Assembly (NCBI GenBank): GCA_963842235.1
Contig: CAWJFT010000001.1
Coordinates: 310,001 to 374,000, forward strand
DNA from: JACDAN01 sp963842235
GTDB taxonomy: Bacteria; Actinomycetota; Thermoleophilia; Gaiellales; Gaiellaceae
Direction of reading: 5' to 3'
Length of the DNA: 64,000 nucleotides
In this document: positions 1 through 7,750 of the stretch, piece by piece
Numbering within the stretch: position 1 is the first letter of the stretch
Layout: each line of letters opens with the position of its first letter
Made by a program: the position numbers and the translations under genes
The notes under the pieces: generated by a model
Database searches by the model: none
What the model was told of the DNA's origin: nothing
What the model saw: the letters and a program-made list of their open reading frames with translations, nothing else

Positions 1-182
1 TCTCGGTGCTCCAGGCCGTCGAAGACGCCGGCGCCGAGGTCCGCTCGCTCGAGTTCGGCGACGAGGGAGACGTTCGGCGGGTCGACATGCGCGTGAAGAT
101 CGAGAGCGGGCGAAGAGCCGCTGAGCTCGTCGACGCGCTGACCCGGACGCACCAGGTCAAGGGCGCCCGCTGGAACCCGTAA
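1..182 (+). CDS. C-terminal fragment of a protein with an ACT-like tail (possibly MgtC/SapB family)
   Basis: The reading frame is open from the window edge to a TAA at 180-182. About 59 residues are visible, ending ARWNP. The segment reads as a beta-alpha-beta ACT-like domain: an alternating EVRSLEFGDEG / RRVDMRVKI strand pair followed by a helix with AAELVDALTR. Such a tail ends many MgtC/SapB-type membrane proteins, but no membrane segment is in view, so the family is a guess. The end abuts or overlaps the XTP pyrophosphatase gene, suggesting co-transcription. Confidence 0.45.
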   Translation, partial: SVLQAVEDAGAEVRSLEFGDEGDVRRVDMRVKIESGRRAAELVDALTRTHQVKGARWNP

Positions 183-745
183 GAGCCAGGCTCGCCTCGA
201 GGAATCCCGGCAAGCTCCGCGAGCTCCGGCGGGTGCTTCCGGATTGGGAGATCCAGCCCCTCGAGGCGGACGAGTACCCCGAGGAGACCGGCTGGACGTA
301 CTACGAGAACGCGCGGTCGAAGGCTCAGTTCGGCCACTCGCTCGATCCATCCGTGTGGGTGCTCGGCGAGGACTCGGGCCTCGAGGTCGACGGGCTCGGA
401 GGCCGGCCCGGTGTCGAGTCGGCGCGCTTCGCCCGCGGGGAGCACGTCGAGCGCCTGCTCGCCGAGCTTCAGGGGGTCGAGGGGGCTGGGAGGCGTGCGC
501 GCTACGTCTGCGAGCTGGTCGCGTTTTCGCCCGGTGAACGGGAGATCCGAGGAACGGGCACCCTCGAAGGACGAATCGTCGACGAGCCGCGCGGGACGGG
601 CGGCTTCGGCTTCGATCCGATCTTCGTTCCCGACGGCGAGACGGCGACGGTCGCGGAGCTGGGGGACGAGTGGAAGGCCGACCATTCGCACCGCGCCCGC
701 GCAGCACGGGCGCTACTCAGCGCACTCGCCGCGGAACCGGCTTAG
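179..745 (+). CDS. rdgB: RdgB/HAM1 family XTP/dITP pyrophosphatase
   Basis: Hydrolyses non-canonical purine triphosphates (XTP, dITP, ITP) to monophosphates, cleaning the nucleotide pool. Visible family motifs: N-terminal LASRNPGKLREL (the SxNxxK substrate motif), EDSGLEVDGLGG, GGFGFDPIF and the C-terminal SHRARA. The first canonical start (GTG 233) lies downstream of the essential SRNPGK motif, so it cannot be the true start. The frame upstream (open back to a TGA at 122-124) offers only GTA at 179 or CTG at 170. GTA 179 would form a 4-nt GTAA overlap with the preceding stop. The exact start is therefore uncertain; the family call is firm. Confidence 0.85.
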   Translation, partial: VRARLASRNPGKLRELRRVLPDWEIQPLEADEYPEETGWTYYENARSKAQFGHSLDPSVWVLGEDSGLEVDGLGGRPGVESARFARGEHVERLLAELQGVEGAGRRARYVCELVAFSPGEREIRGTGTLEGRIVDEPRGTGGFGFDPIFVPDGETATVAELGDEWKADHSHRARAARALLSALAAEPA

Positions 746-755
746 CCGGTTCCGC
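731..755. terminator. Strong hairpin spanning the rdgB stop codon
   Basis: GCGGAACCGGCT (731-742) and AGCCGGTTCCGC (744-755) are perfect reverse complements with one base between them; the TAG stop of rdgB sits at the tip. No U-tract follows. It could be the rdgB transcription end or an mRNA-stabilising 3' structure. Confidence 0.4.
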
Positions 756-823
756 CGCTGCGGCATCCGGGTTCAGGAAGCGGCGTATCGCCTGTGGGCC
801 GCGCGGCGCTCGGGATAAGAGGG

Positions 824-851
824 TCGTGAAAAGTCGTGAGACTTTTCACGA
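824..851. terminator. Bidirectional hairpin terminator between convergent rdgB and brkB
   Basis: A perfect 12-bp stem, TCGTGAAAAGTC / GACTTTTCACGA, with a GTGA loop. It abuts the TAA stop of the minus-strand gene (852-854). The A/T-rich part of the stem and the position between two converging genes suggest it can end transcription from either side. Confidence 0.6.
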
Positions 852-1670
852 TTAAGCAAGGCCCGGAACCGCTTCCCGATCCTCCTCCCGGCCGCGGGCG
901 AGCCACCAGTTGATCTCGGCGCCGAGCACGATCACGTTCGCCATCACGTAGAGCCAGATGAGAAGGATCACCGGCGCGCCGAGCGCTCGCAGCGTCAGCG
1001 CCTCTTCGCGCCGCGAGAGCGCTACGTAGAGCGGCAGGACCTGGAAGCTGAGCTGCAACAGGATGCTGCCGAGGATTGCGCCCGGCACCACCTCGCGGAA
1101 CTCGAGCCGCTCGTTCGGGAGCAGGTAGTAGATCGAGACGAGGAAGAGGAAGACCGCCGCTGTCGAGATGACGAGCGAGAGCACGTAGCTCACCCAGCGG
1201 TTCGTGATCACGCCGGGAACCGCGTCGTGGATGAGCTCGAAGCCGATACTGCCGATCAGGAGCCCGAGGAAGAGCGTGACGAGCGAGCCGAGGAGTAGGA
1301 CGACCGCAACGCCCTTTCCGTGGAGGAACGAGCGATTCGGCCGGCCGTACACGATGTTCAGCGCCGACTCGAGCACGCTGAAGAGCGAGAGCGAGCTCCA
1401 GAGCAGGAAGACGACGCCGATGATTCCGAGCGTCGCCGCGTTGTCCCGGATCTCGTTCACGACGTCGACGATCCGCGAAATCGAGGCCGACGGTAGGACG
1501 TGGTTCAGCTCCGTCACGAGATAGGAGGACTCGTCGGCCCGGCCGAAGAGCCCAAGCAGAGCCAACGCGATGAAGACCAGCGGCACGAGCGAGAGGAGCG
1601 CGAAGTAGGCGATCATCGCGGCGAGGTGCGGGCCGCGATCGGCAAAGAACTTGGCGAGCGGCTTCACCAT
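852..1670 (-). CDS. YihY/BrkB family inner membrane protein
   Basis: A 272-residue polytopic membrane protein of the YihY/virulence factor BrkB family (once mis-called RNase BN). Hydrophobic segments are visible around residues 20-45 (MIAYFALLSLVPLVFIAL), 78-98, 120-145, 160-182, 195-215 and 230-255. The Y-F-A-L-L-S-L-V-P motif after a short cytoplasmic N-terminus is typical of the family. Biochemical role is unknown. It is divergent from the Roadblock gene, whose start is only about 20 bp away, so their promoters must overlap. Confidence 0.85.
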   Translation of the reverse strand: MVKPLAKFFADRGPHLAAMIAYFALLSLVPLVFIALALLGLFGRADESSYLVTELNHVLPSASISRIVDVVNEIRDNAATLGIIGVVFLLWSSLSLFSVLESALNIVYGRPNRSFLHGKGVAVVLLLGSLVTLFLGLLIGSIGFELIHDAVPGVITNRWVSYVLSLVISTAAVFLFLVSIYYLLPNERLEFREVVPGAILGSILLQLSFQVLPLYVALSRREEALTLRALGAPVILLIWLYVMANVIVLGAEINWWLARGREEDREAVPGLA

Positions 1671-1678
1671 CGCCGCAG

Positions 1679-1684
1679 TATGTT
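1679..1684 (+). promoter_or_regulatory. -10-like box TATGTT for a leaderless Roadblock transcript
   Basis: TATGTT ends 7 nt before the ATG at 1692, the spacing expected if transcription begins at the start codon. No convincing -35 was found. It favours ATG 1692 over ATG 1680 as the start. Confidence 0.35.
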
Positions 1685-1691
1685 CCCGGGA

Positions 1692-2030
1692 ATGGACGCA
1701 GGCCCTGCCGTACAGGAGCTACTGCGCGTGTCCGAAGACGTTCGAGCGGTTGTCGTCTTCGAGCCCGCGGGCGAGATCACCGCCGCGTCGGTGCCGGACG
1801 ACGAGGCCGCAGATCTGGCAGAGGCAGCTGGCGCACTGCTGGCCACGGCGGACAAGTTGCGGCCCGAGCGCGAAGCGGTGCGCGTCGAGGCCTTCACGCC
1901 GGACGGCGACGTTTACGTGGCGCGGAGCGCCGAGCGTGTAACCGTCGCGGTTGCTGCCCCGGGATCCACGCAGGCGCTCGTCCGGCACGACCTCCGGACA
2001 ATCCTCGCCGAGCAAGATGCGGCTTCGTAG
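1692..2030 (+). CDS. Roadblock/LC7 domain protein
   Basis: A 112-residue protein starting MDAGPAVQELLRV. It has the alpha-beta pattern of the Roadblock/LC7 fold: a long first helix, strands RAVVVFEPAGEI, helix AADLAEAAGALLATAD, strands AVRVEAFTPDGDVYVARS and RVTVAVAAP, and a final helix. In actinobacteria such proteins often act with small GTPases or as MglB-like regulators, but no GTPase lies next to this one. The stop overlaps the start of the next small membrane gene by 14 nt, indicating co-transcription with it and pyrE. Confidence 0.65.
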   Translation: MDAGPAVQELLRVSEDVRAVVVFEPAGEITAASVPDDEAADLAEAAGALLATADKLRPEREAVRVEAFTPDGDVYVARSAERVTVAVAAPGSTQALVRHDLRTILAEQDAAS

Positions 2031-2202
2031 CGTCGTCCTCATCTGGGTGGCGGTCGCGGCCGCGATCGTGCTCCTCCGGCGCAGGCCGTCCGAGCGCGTG
2101 GACGTCCAGTTCGACGACGGCTCGACGATCCGGTTCACCGGAGGGCCCGAGGCACGCGACCTGCTCGTCGGTGCCTACGCGGTCCTGGACGCATTGGAAT
2201 GA
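2017..2202 (+). CDS. Small single-pass membrane protein of unknown function
   Basis: A 61-residue protein: MRLRS followed by one hydrophobic segment (VVLIWVAVAAAIVLL), a basic stop-transfer RRRPSER, and a short soluble domain containing DVQFDDGSTIRFTG and a C-terminal helix. It overlaps the Roadblock gene upstream and shares an ATGA overlap with pyrE downstream (ATG 2199), so it is translated within the same operon. No family was recognised. Confidence 0.6.
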   Translation: MRLRSVVLIWVAVAAAIVLLRRRPSERVDVQFDDGSTIRFTGGPEARDLLVGAYAVLDALE

Positions 2203-2756
2203 CGACTGACGAGCTGCGCGACGCGATCCGCGAGCACGCCTATCTGGAAGGCGACTTCGTGCTTCGCTCGGGGCGTCGCTCGCGCTACTACCTCGACAAG
2301 TACCGCTTCGAAACCAGGCCCGAGCTGTTGGAGGCGATCGGAGCGCGCATCGCCGACCAGGTGGCCGAGCACGAGCCCGAGGCGGCCCGGCTTGCCGGGC
2401 CCGAGCTTGGGGCAGTTGCGCTCGTTACGGCCGCGTCGCTTGCCTCCGGGCTTCCGTTTCTGATCGTTCGGAAGGAGGCGAAGGACTACGGAACCGGCAA
2501 CCGGCTCGAAGGGCGGTTCGAGACCGGCGAGCGGGTGTGCCTCGTCGAGGACGTCGTCACCTCCGGCGGCGCCGCGCTGTCTGCAGTCGAGGCGTTGCGC
2601 GAGGCGGGGTTGGAATGCCGAACGGCCGTCTGCGTGGTTGATCGCGAGGAGGGCGGAGTCGACGAGCTCGCGCGGCACGGCATTCGAGTGCGGCCGCTCT
2701 TTCGCGCAGCCGACCTGCTCACGCCCGAAAAAGTGCCGGAAAAACCGTATGGTTGA
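2199..2756 (+). CDS. pyrE: Orotate phosphoribosyltransferase
   Basis: Transfers the phosphoribosyl group of PRPP to orotate, giving OMP (fifth step of de novo UMP synthesis). The 185-residue protein carries the PRPP-binding signature VCLVEDVVTSGGAAL at about residues 113-127 (acidic pair E117/D118) and the flexible-loop RKEAKDYG at 91-98. The ATG overlaps the upstream stop (ATGA). pyrF, the next enzyme, follows after the HU gene, so the two final UMP steps are nearly adjacent. Confidence 0.93.
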   Translation: MTTDELRDAIREHAYLEGDFVLRSGRRSRYYLDKYRFETRPELLEAIGARIADQVAEHEPEAARLAGPELGAVALVTAASLASGLPFLIVRKEAKDYGTGNRLEGRFETGERVCLVEDVVTSGGAALSAVEALREAGLECRTAVCVVDREEGGVDELARHGIRVRPLFRAADLLTPEKVPEKPYG

Positions 2757-2781
2757 GCGGAAACGGTTACGCTGTTAGGGT
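2753..2781 (+). promoter_or_regulatory. Candidate sigma-70-type promoter for the HU gene
   Basis: TTGAGC (2753-2758), 17 bp, then TAGGGT (2776-2781). The -35 overlaps the pyrE stop. The predicted start of transcription near 2788 leaves a ~33 nt leader with a purine-rich GAGAGGAGAG ribosome binding site before GTG 2821. Confidence 0.45.
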
Positions 2782-2820
2782 CTGTAGCGCACTCTGACAA
2801 GCGTCGAGAGGAGAGTCTCC

Positions 2821-3114
2821 GTGACCAAACAGGAGTTCGTGGACCGGGTTTCGTCGAAGAGTGGATTGAGTAGGAAGGACGCCGGAGCGGCCGTCGATGC
2901 CTTCCTGGACTCGATCACCGAGTCGTTGAGAAGCGGTGAAGAGGTGTCCTTCACCGGCTTCGGGAAGTTCTCCGCGCAGCACCGGGCCGCGCGGCAGGGA
3001 GTCAACCCCAGGAATCCGAGCGAGCGCGTGCACATCCCCGCGACGCGGGTGCCGAAATTCTCGGCCGGCAGCCAGCTCAAGCAGGCCGTCAAGCAGCAGT
3101 CCATGTCCGACTAG
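2821..3114 (+). CDS. hup: HU-family nucleoid DNA-binding protein
   Basis: A 97-residue histone-like protein that bends and compacts DNA. It begins MTKQEFVDRVSSKSGLSRKD, has the EVSFTGFGKF strand-turn, and the HU arm with GVNPRNP (about residues 60-66; the Pro that intercalates) followed by PATRVPKFSAG. It lacks the long Lys/Ala-rich tail of mycobacterial HupB. GTG start is supported by a strong Shine-Dalgarno and by alignment to the family N-terminus. Monocistronic between pyrE and pyrF, with its own promoter and a downstream hairpin. Confidence 0.93.
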   Translation: MTKQEFVDRVSSKSGLSRKDAGAAVDAFLDSITESLRSGEEVSFTGFGKFSAQHRAARQGVNPRNPSERVHIPATRVPKFSAGSQLKQAVKQQSMSD

Positions 3115-3138
3115 GCACGGATCGATTCATGAACCAAC

Positions 3139-3160
3139 GAGGGCCGGGTGACCGGCCCTC
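3139..3160 (+). terminator. Hairpin downstream of the HU gene
   Basis: GAGGGCCGG / CCGGCCCTC, a 9-bp perfect stem with a GTGA loop, in the 64-bp gap before pyrF. There is no U-run. It probably separates HU from pyrF transcription. Confidence 0.5.
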
Positions 3161-3178
3161 GGCATATCTTCATCTCCG

Positions 3179-4048
3179 ATGGACGAGCACTTTGGGGACC
3201 GCCTGGCCTCGGCGGTCGAGCAGAAGCGAACGCAACTCGTCGTCGGCCTCGACCCCCGTCCGGATCTGATTCCGCTCGAGTTGCGGGACGACGTCCCTCG
3301 CTTCTGCCGGGGGATCATCGACGCCGTCGCTCCGCACGCGGTTGCCGTGAAGCCCCAGAGCGCCTTCTTCGAGGCGCTGGGGTCACCGGGAGCGGCGGCG
3401 CTAGAGGAGGTGTGTGCCTACGCGCGCTCGGCCGGCCTCATCGTGATCCTCGACGCCAAGCGCGGCGACATCGGCTCGACCGCGCGCGCCTACGCCGCTG
3501 CGTACCTGGAGCCGAGAAGCGAGGGCGAGCGTCCACTGGCGGACGCGATGACCGTGAACCCCTATCTCGGGCGCGACTCCGTGGAGCCGTACCTCGCAGC
3601 CTGCCGCCGCCACGGCGTCGGGATCTTCTGCGTCGTGAAGACCTCGAACCCCGGCGGGGCCGAGGTGCAGGACCTCGCCCTGTCCGACGGGCGGCCGCTC
3701 TGGCAGCACGTCGCGCTCCTCGTCCGCGACTGGGGCGAGGATCTCGTCGGCGAGCGCGGGCTCTCCAGCGTTGGTGCCGTCATCGGCGCAACCCATCCGC
3801 GTGCAGTCGGCGAAGCGCGCCGGCTCCTCCCGCGTGCGGTGCTCCTGCTTCCAGGAGTGGGCGCCCAGGGCGCCTCACCGGCCGACGTCGCGCGCGCCTT
3901 CACGAGCGGCCCGTCCAGCGCGCTCGTCAACGTGTCTCGTTCCGTGATGTACGCATACCGGCAGGGTGATCAGGCTGATTGGCGCGCGGCGGCAGGAGGG
4001 GAGGCCGCCCGGGTGAAATCCGAGGTCTGGACGGCATCCGGATGGTGA
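3179..4048 (+). CDS. pyrF: Orotidine-5'-phosphate decarboxylase (type 2, PyrF)
   Basis: Decarboxylates OMP to UMP. The 289-residue length and the catalytic segment DAKRGDIG (92-99, with the Lys/Asp active-site residues) identify the long type-2 subfamily common in actinobacteria. Other supports are VVGLDPRP at the N-terminus, VKPQSAFFE, and TVNPYLGRDS. The 3' end overlaps the LysM gene by 4-7 nt. Confidence 0.92.
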   Translation: MDEHFGDRLASAVEQKRTQLVVGLDPRPDLIPLELRDDVPRFCRGIIDAVAPHAVAVKPQSAFFEALGSPGAAALEEVCAYARSAGLIVILDAKRGDIGSTARAYAAAYLEPRSEGERPLADAMTVNPYLGRDSVEPYLAACRRHGVGIFCVVKTSNPGGAEVQDLALSDGRPLWQHVALLVRDWGEDLVGERGLSSVGAVIGATHPRAVGEARRLLPRAVLLLPGVGAQGASPADVARAFTSGPSSALVNVSRSVMYAYRQGDQADWRAAAGGEAARVKSEVWTASGW

Positions 4049-4371
4049 CGATCCCGCATTGGTTCATCCGCTACGCCCTGCCTGCGGGCTTCCTCCTGCT
4101 GGCGACCGCGGCCGTGCTCGCCCTTCGCCCGGCGCTGCAGGACGCTGTTCCGGTTCGTGCGACCCGCGCGGCACCACCGGCTCCGGCCCGTGTGGCTCCC
4201 CGGCCCACACGCGCTGCGCGCCCTCGGAGCACCGGCTACTCCGTCCGCAGCGGCGACACCCTCGCCACGATCGCCGACCGGTTCGGCACGACTGTCGACG
4301 AGCTGCTCCTGCTCAATCCGGGGATCGACCCGCGCGCGCTCCACGTCGGACAGTCGCTGCGAGTCGAGTAA
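4042..4371 (+). CDS. Membrane-anchored LysM-domain protein
   Basis: A 109-residue protein with one N-terminal hydrophobic segment (YALPAGFLLLATAAVLAL), a Pro/Ala/Arg-rich linker, and a single C-terminal LysM motif (about 66-109: GYSVRSGDTLATIADRFGTT ending VGQSLRVE). LysM binds peptidoglycan glycan chains, so this is likely an envelope-localised accessory factor. Start may be ATG 4042 or GTG 4045; both overlap the pyrF stop. The carboxypeptidase gene follows 22 nt downstream, consistent with a cell-wall role. Confidence 0.8.
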   Translation: MVTIPHWFIRYALPAGFLLLATAAVLALRPALQDAVPVRATRAAPPAPARVAPRPTRAARPRSTGYSVRSGDTLATIADRFGTTVDELLLLNPGIDPRALHVGQSLRVE

Positions 4372-4393
4372 GCCGGCGCTACCCTGCGCCCCG

Positions 4394-5512
4394 GTGAAGC
4401 TTCGGCTTCTCTTCGCCTTGGTCGTCCTTGCCTTCTGCGTGCCGGCCGCGGCCGCGGCGCCGGCAGTGGATGCACGCGCCTACCTCGTCGTGAACGGGGC
4501 TACCGGTGAGGTCCTGCTCGCCCGCGGCGCTCAGGACCGGCTTCCGATCGCCAGCATCACGAAGCTGATGACGGCGCTCGTCACGCTCGAGCGGACGAAC
4601 CCGAATGCGACCGTCAGCGTCGACCCGGACGCCGTCGGCGTCAACGGCTCCACGATCGGCCTGCGGGCAGGCGAGCGGCTATCGGTGCGCGATCTCCTGG
4701 CCGGCGCGCTGATCCAAAGTGCCAACGACGCGGCCGTCGCGCTCGGCGAGTACGTCGGCAACGGGAACGGCTCCGAGTTCGTCGCGCTGATGAACAGGAA
4801 GGCGCAGGCGCTGGGCCTCCACGAGACGCGCTTCGCGCGGCCCGACGGGCTCTACGACGCTGGCAACTACTCGAGCGCGCTGGACGTGACCAAGCTCGGT
4901 CTCACGGCGATGCGCGAGCCGCTGATCCGTCGCCTCGTGCGCCGGCAGACCGCCACGATCGCGGGCGGCCGCACGCTGCACACCTGGAACGACCTGCTCG
5001 GCGAGTTTCCCGGCGTCTTCGGCGTCAAGACCGGACACACCTCGAGCGCGGGCTGGAACGAGATCGCCGCCGCGCGTGGCAACGGCGTGACCATCTACGC
5101 GACGATTCTCGGCAGCCCGTCCCGCTCGGTGCGAAACGCCGATCTCGAAGAGCTGCTCGGTTGGGGCATGTCCCGCTACGCGCTCGTGCCGCTGGCGCCG
5201 GCGGGAAAGGTCTACGGCCGGGTTCCGGTCACCCACGGCAAGGAGGCGGTGCCAGTCGTCGCGGCGAGGCCGTTACGGCGCGCGGTCCGCATCGGCCGTC
5301 CGCTCGTCCAGCGGGTCGTCCTCCCGAGCCAGGTCGATCTCCCCATAGGACGCGGAGACGTGCTCGGCAGTCTGCGCGTGTACGAAGGTCGGCGGCTGGT
5401 CGGGCGCACGCCGCTCGTCGCCGCCGAGGACCGGGATGCTCCCAGCGTCGCCGAGCGCGTGAAGTGGCTCTCGAGCCGCACGTTCCACCACATCGGAGGC
5501 TGGTTCAGCTGA
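4394..5512 (+). CDS. D-alanyl-D-alanine carboxypeptidase (peptidase S11, DacA-like)
   Basis: A secreted penicillin-binding protein that trims the terminal D-Ala from peptidoglycan stem peptides. The 372-residue product has a signal peptide (KLRLLFALVVLAFCVPAAA) and the three S11 motifs: SITK (S54, K57), SAN (109-111) and KTG (212-214). A beta-rich C-terminal domain follows, containing VPVTHGKEAVPVVAA and LPIGRGDVLGSLRVYEG, like the PBP5 C-domain. GTG 4394 is chosen because it directly precedes the signal peptide. Its stop overlaps the PfkB gene. Confidence 0.9.
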   Translation: MKLRLLFALVVLAFCVPAAAAAPAVDARAYLVVNGATGEVLLARGAQDRLPIASITKLMTALVTLERTNPNATVSVDPDAVGVNGSTIGLRAGERLSVRDLLAGALIQSANDAAVALGEYVGNGNGSEFVALMNRKAQALGLHETRFARPDGLYDAGNYSSALDVTKLGLTAMREPLIRRLVRRQTATIAGGRTLHTWNDLLGEFPGVFGVKTGHTSSAGWNEIAAARGNGVTIYATILGSPSRSVRNADLEELLGWGMSRYALVPLAPAGKVYGRVPVTHGKEAVPVVAARPLRRAVRIGRPLVQRVVLPSQVDLPIGRGDVLGSLRVYEGRRLVGRTPLVAAEDRDAPSVAERVKWLSSRTFHHIGGWFS

Positions 5513-6468
5513 TCATCACCGTGACCATGAATGCTGCGCTCGACCGCACTCTGACGGTGCCGAACTTCCAGCCCGGGCAGCGCCACCGCGCGAGCGCGTG
5601 GCTGACGCTCGCCGGCGGGAAGGGCATCAACATCGCGCGGGCGCTGAAGCGGCTGAACGTCCCGGTCGTCGCGACCGGCCTCGCCGGTGGCCGGACCGGC
5701 GCGCGGATCGTCTCCGAGCTCACCCGCGAGGGGATCCTCAACGACTTCGTCCGGATCGGGGAGGAGTCGCGTACGTCGACCGCCGTCGTCGACCCGACCG
5801 GCGGCTCGTACACCGAGATCAACGAGTGGGGCCCGCACGTCGAGCCCAAGGAGCTCGACCTGCTGCTCGAGAAGCTGCGCTACCTGTCTCGCGGCGCGGA
5901 CGGGGTCGTCTTCGCCGGCTCGCTGCCGCGTGGCGTGGACGATGGCTTCTACGCCGAGGCGATCAAAGAGCTCAACCGGCGTGGTCTCCAGACGACGCTC
6001 GACAGCGAAGGTGAGCCGCTCCGACGTGGGGTGGAGGCCGAGCCGTTCCTCGTCTCGCCCAACGAACGGGAGGCCGAAGGGCTCGTCGGCCAGGAGTTCC
6101 ACGACCGCGAAGACTTCGTCCAGGCGCTCGAGCACATCAGCGACCTCGGCGCCCGCAACGTCGTCATCACGCTGACGTCCGGCTGCTACGCGCTCGTCCG
6201 CGAGGAGCGAGAGATCCGTCGCTACTACGCGTCGATCCCTCGAATCGACCCCGTTTCGCCGGTCGGCTCCGGCGACGTGCTCCTCGCCGGGTTCATCGCG
6301 GCGCGCTACGAGGAACGTTCTGCAGAGGAAGCCCTGAAGCGGGCCGTCGCGGCCGGAGCCGCTGCTGTCCAGGAGCTGGGAGCCGGGCGCTTCGAGCCGC
6401 CCGAGCTGTCACGGCTGGCCGAGGGAGTGGAAGTGGACGAGCTCGAGCCGGTGGCCTCTGAGTTGTGA
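5509..6468 (+). CDS. PfkB-family sugar-phosphate kinase (1-phosphofructokinase/tagatose-6-P kinase type)
   Basis: Phosphorylates a sugar phosphate at the expense of ATP. The N-terminal IITVTMNAALDRT, GGKGINIARAL (PfkB signature 1), and C-terminal PVGSGDVLLAGF (catalytic Asp, anion hole) mark the hexose-phosphate kinase branch. Substrate specificity (fructose-1-P versus fructose-6-P or tagatose-6-P) cannot be decided. The family N-terminus M-I-I-T-V-T points to CTG 5509 as start (CTGA overlap with the upstream stop); the first canonical start, GTG 5521, would remove the first beta-strand. Confidence 0.85.
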   Translation: MIITVTMNAALDRTLTVPNFQPGQRHRASAWLTLAGGKGINIARALKRLNVPVVATGLAGGRTGARIVSELTREGILNDFVRIGEESRTSTAVVDPTGGSYTEINEWGPHVEPKELDLLLEKLRYLSRGADGVVFAGSLPRGVDDGFYAEAIKELNRRGLQTTLDSEGEPLRRGVEAEPFLVSPNEREAEGLVGQEFHDREDFVQALEHISDLGARNVVITLTSGCYALVREEREIRRYYASIPRIDPVSPVGSGDVLLAGFIAARYEERSAEEALKRAVAAGAAAVQELGAGRFEPPELSRLAEGVEVDELEPVASEL

Positions 6469-6535
6469 GAGGTCGTCAGGAGGCAGTGGTACGATCGCCT
6501 TCCAGTTGAAAGAGCGAAGCGCAAACGGTCGTTTC

Positions 6536-6568
6536 GGCCCAGGCAACCGAGAGGAGCCTGGGCCTTTC
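6536..6568 (+). terminator. Intrinsic terminator upstream of guaB3
   Basis: GGCCCAGGC (6536-6544) and GCCTGGGCC (6556-6564) form a 9-bp stem with an 11-nt purine-rich loop, followed by TTTCT. It ends the pyrF-to-PfkB transcript, or acts as a leader attenuator for guaB3, which starts 25 bp downstream. Confidence 0.6.
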
Positions 6569-6592
6569 TGCATTAGAGGGCGGTGACCGTGC

Positions 6593-7750
6593 ATGGAAGT
6601 TGAGATCGGGAAGGGCAAGAAGGCGCGGCAGGCGTACGGGTTCGACGACATCGCGATCGTCCCGAGCCGCAGGACGCGCGATCCGCAGGACGTCGACATC
6701 GGGTGGAAGCTGGGGCCGCATCTCCTCGAGCTGCCGCTCCTCGGGTCGGCGATGGACGGGGTCATCTCGCCGGCCACCGCCGTCGCACTGGGCGAGATGG
6801 GCGGCCTGGGGGTGCTGAACCTCGAGGGGCTCTTCACCCGTTACGAGAACGCCGAGACGCAGCTCGAGAAGATCTCGAAGCTGCCGAAGGACAAGGCGAC
6901 TGCCGAGATGCAGGAGATCTACGCGCGGCCGGTCGAGCCGAAGCTGATCGCGCAACGGATCGAGGAGATCAAGTCGCGCCGGGTGCTGGCCGCGGGCTCC
7001 TTGACGCCCCAGCGCGTGCGCGACTACTACGAGATCGCGCTCGCCGCCGGGCTCGACGTTCTCGTCATCCAGGGCACGGTCGTGTCCGCGGAGCACGTCT
7101 CCTCCAACGGACAGGCGCTGAACCTCAAGGAGTTCATCGCGTCGATCCCGATCCCGGTGATCGTCGGCGGCTGCGCTTCGTACCAGACGGCGCTGCACCT
7201 GATGCGGACAGGGGCCACTGGCGTGCTCGTCGGCGTCGGCCCGGGAGCGGCTTGCACCACGCGCGGCGTCCTCGGCGTCGGTGTCCCCCAGGCGACTGCG
7301 ATCTCGGACGCGAGCGCAGCGCGAGTCCAGCATCTGCTCGAGACCGGGACGTACTGCAACGTCATCGCCGACGGCGGCATGCGAACGGGAGGCGACATCG
7401 CGAAGGCGATCGCCTGCGGCGCTGACGCCGTGATGATCGGCTCGCCTCTCGCACGGTCAAAGGAGGCGCCCGGCCGCGGCTTCCACTGGGGAATGGCGAC
7501 GTTCCATCCGACTCTGCCGCGTGGGGCGAGGGTGGAGACGCAGCAGGTGGCGACCCTCGAGGAGATCGTGATCGGTCCCGCCCGTGAGAACGACGGGACG
7601 CTGAACCTCATGGGCGCCCTCCGGACGGCGATGGCGACCTGCGGCTACGAGTCGATTCACGACTTCCAGAAGGCCGAGATCATGCTGGCGCCGGCACTGA
7701 AGACCGAGGGCAAGGGCCTCCAGCAGGCGCAGCGCGTAGGAATGGGGTAA
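6593..7750 (+). CDS. guaB3: GuaB3-family IMP dehydrogenase-related protein
   Basis: A CBS-less TIM-barrel protein of the IMPDH/GMP reductase family (385 residues, against about 490-500 for classical GuaB). The catalytic loop reads GPGAACTTR with the nucleophile Cys at about 221. Other family pieces are GFDDIAIVPS, GSAMDGV and ADGGMRTGGDIAKAIACGADAVMIG. Actinobacterial GuaB3 was long called 'IMPDH-related'; a cyanobacterial homologue has been reported as an active IMPDH lacking the CBS module. Location directly before guaA (TAA then ATG with no gap) supports a role in IMP to XMP to GMP. Confidence 0.88.
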   Translation: MEVEIGKGKKARQAYGFDDIAIVPSRRTRDPQDVDIGWKLGPHLLELPLLGSAMDGVISPATAVALGEMGGLGVLNLEGLFTRYENAETQLEKISKLPKDKATAEMQEIYARPVEPKLIAQRIEEIKSRRVLAAGSLTPQRVRDYYEIALAAGLDVLVIQGTVVSAEHVSSNGQALNLKEFIASIPIPVIVGGCASYQTALHLMRTGATGVLVGVGPGAACTTRGVLGVGVPQATAISDASAARVQHLLETGTYCNVIADGGMRTGGDIAKAIACGADAVMIGSPLARSKEAPGRGFHWGMATFHPTLPRGARVETQQVATLEEIVIGPARENDGTLNLMGALRTAMATCGYESIHDFQKAEIMLAPALKTEGKGLQQAQRVGMG

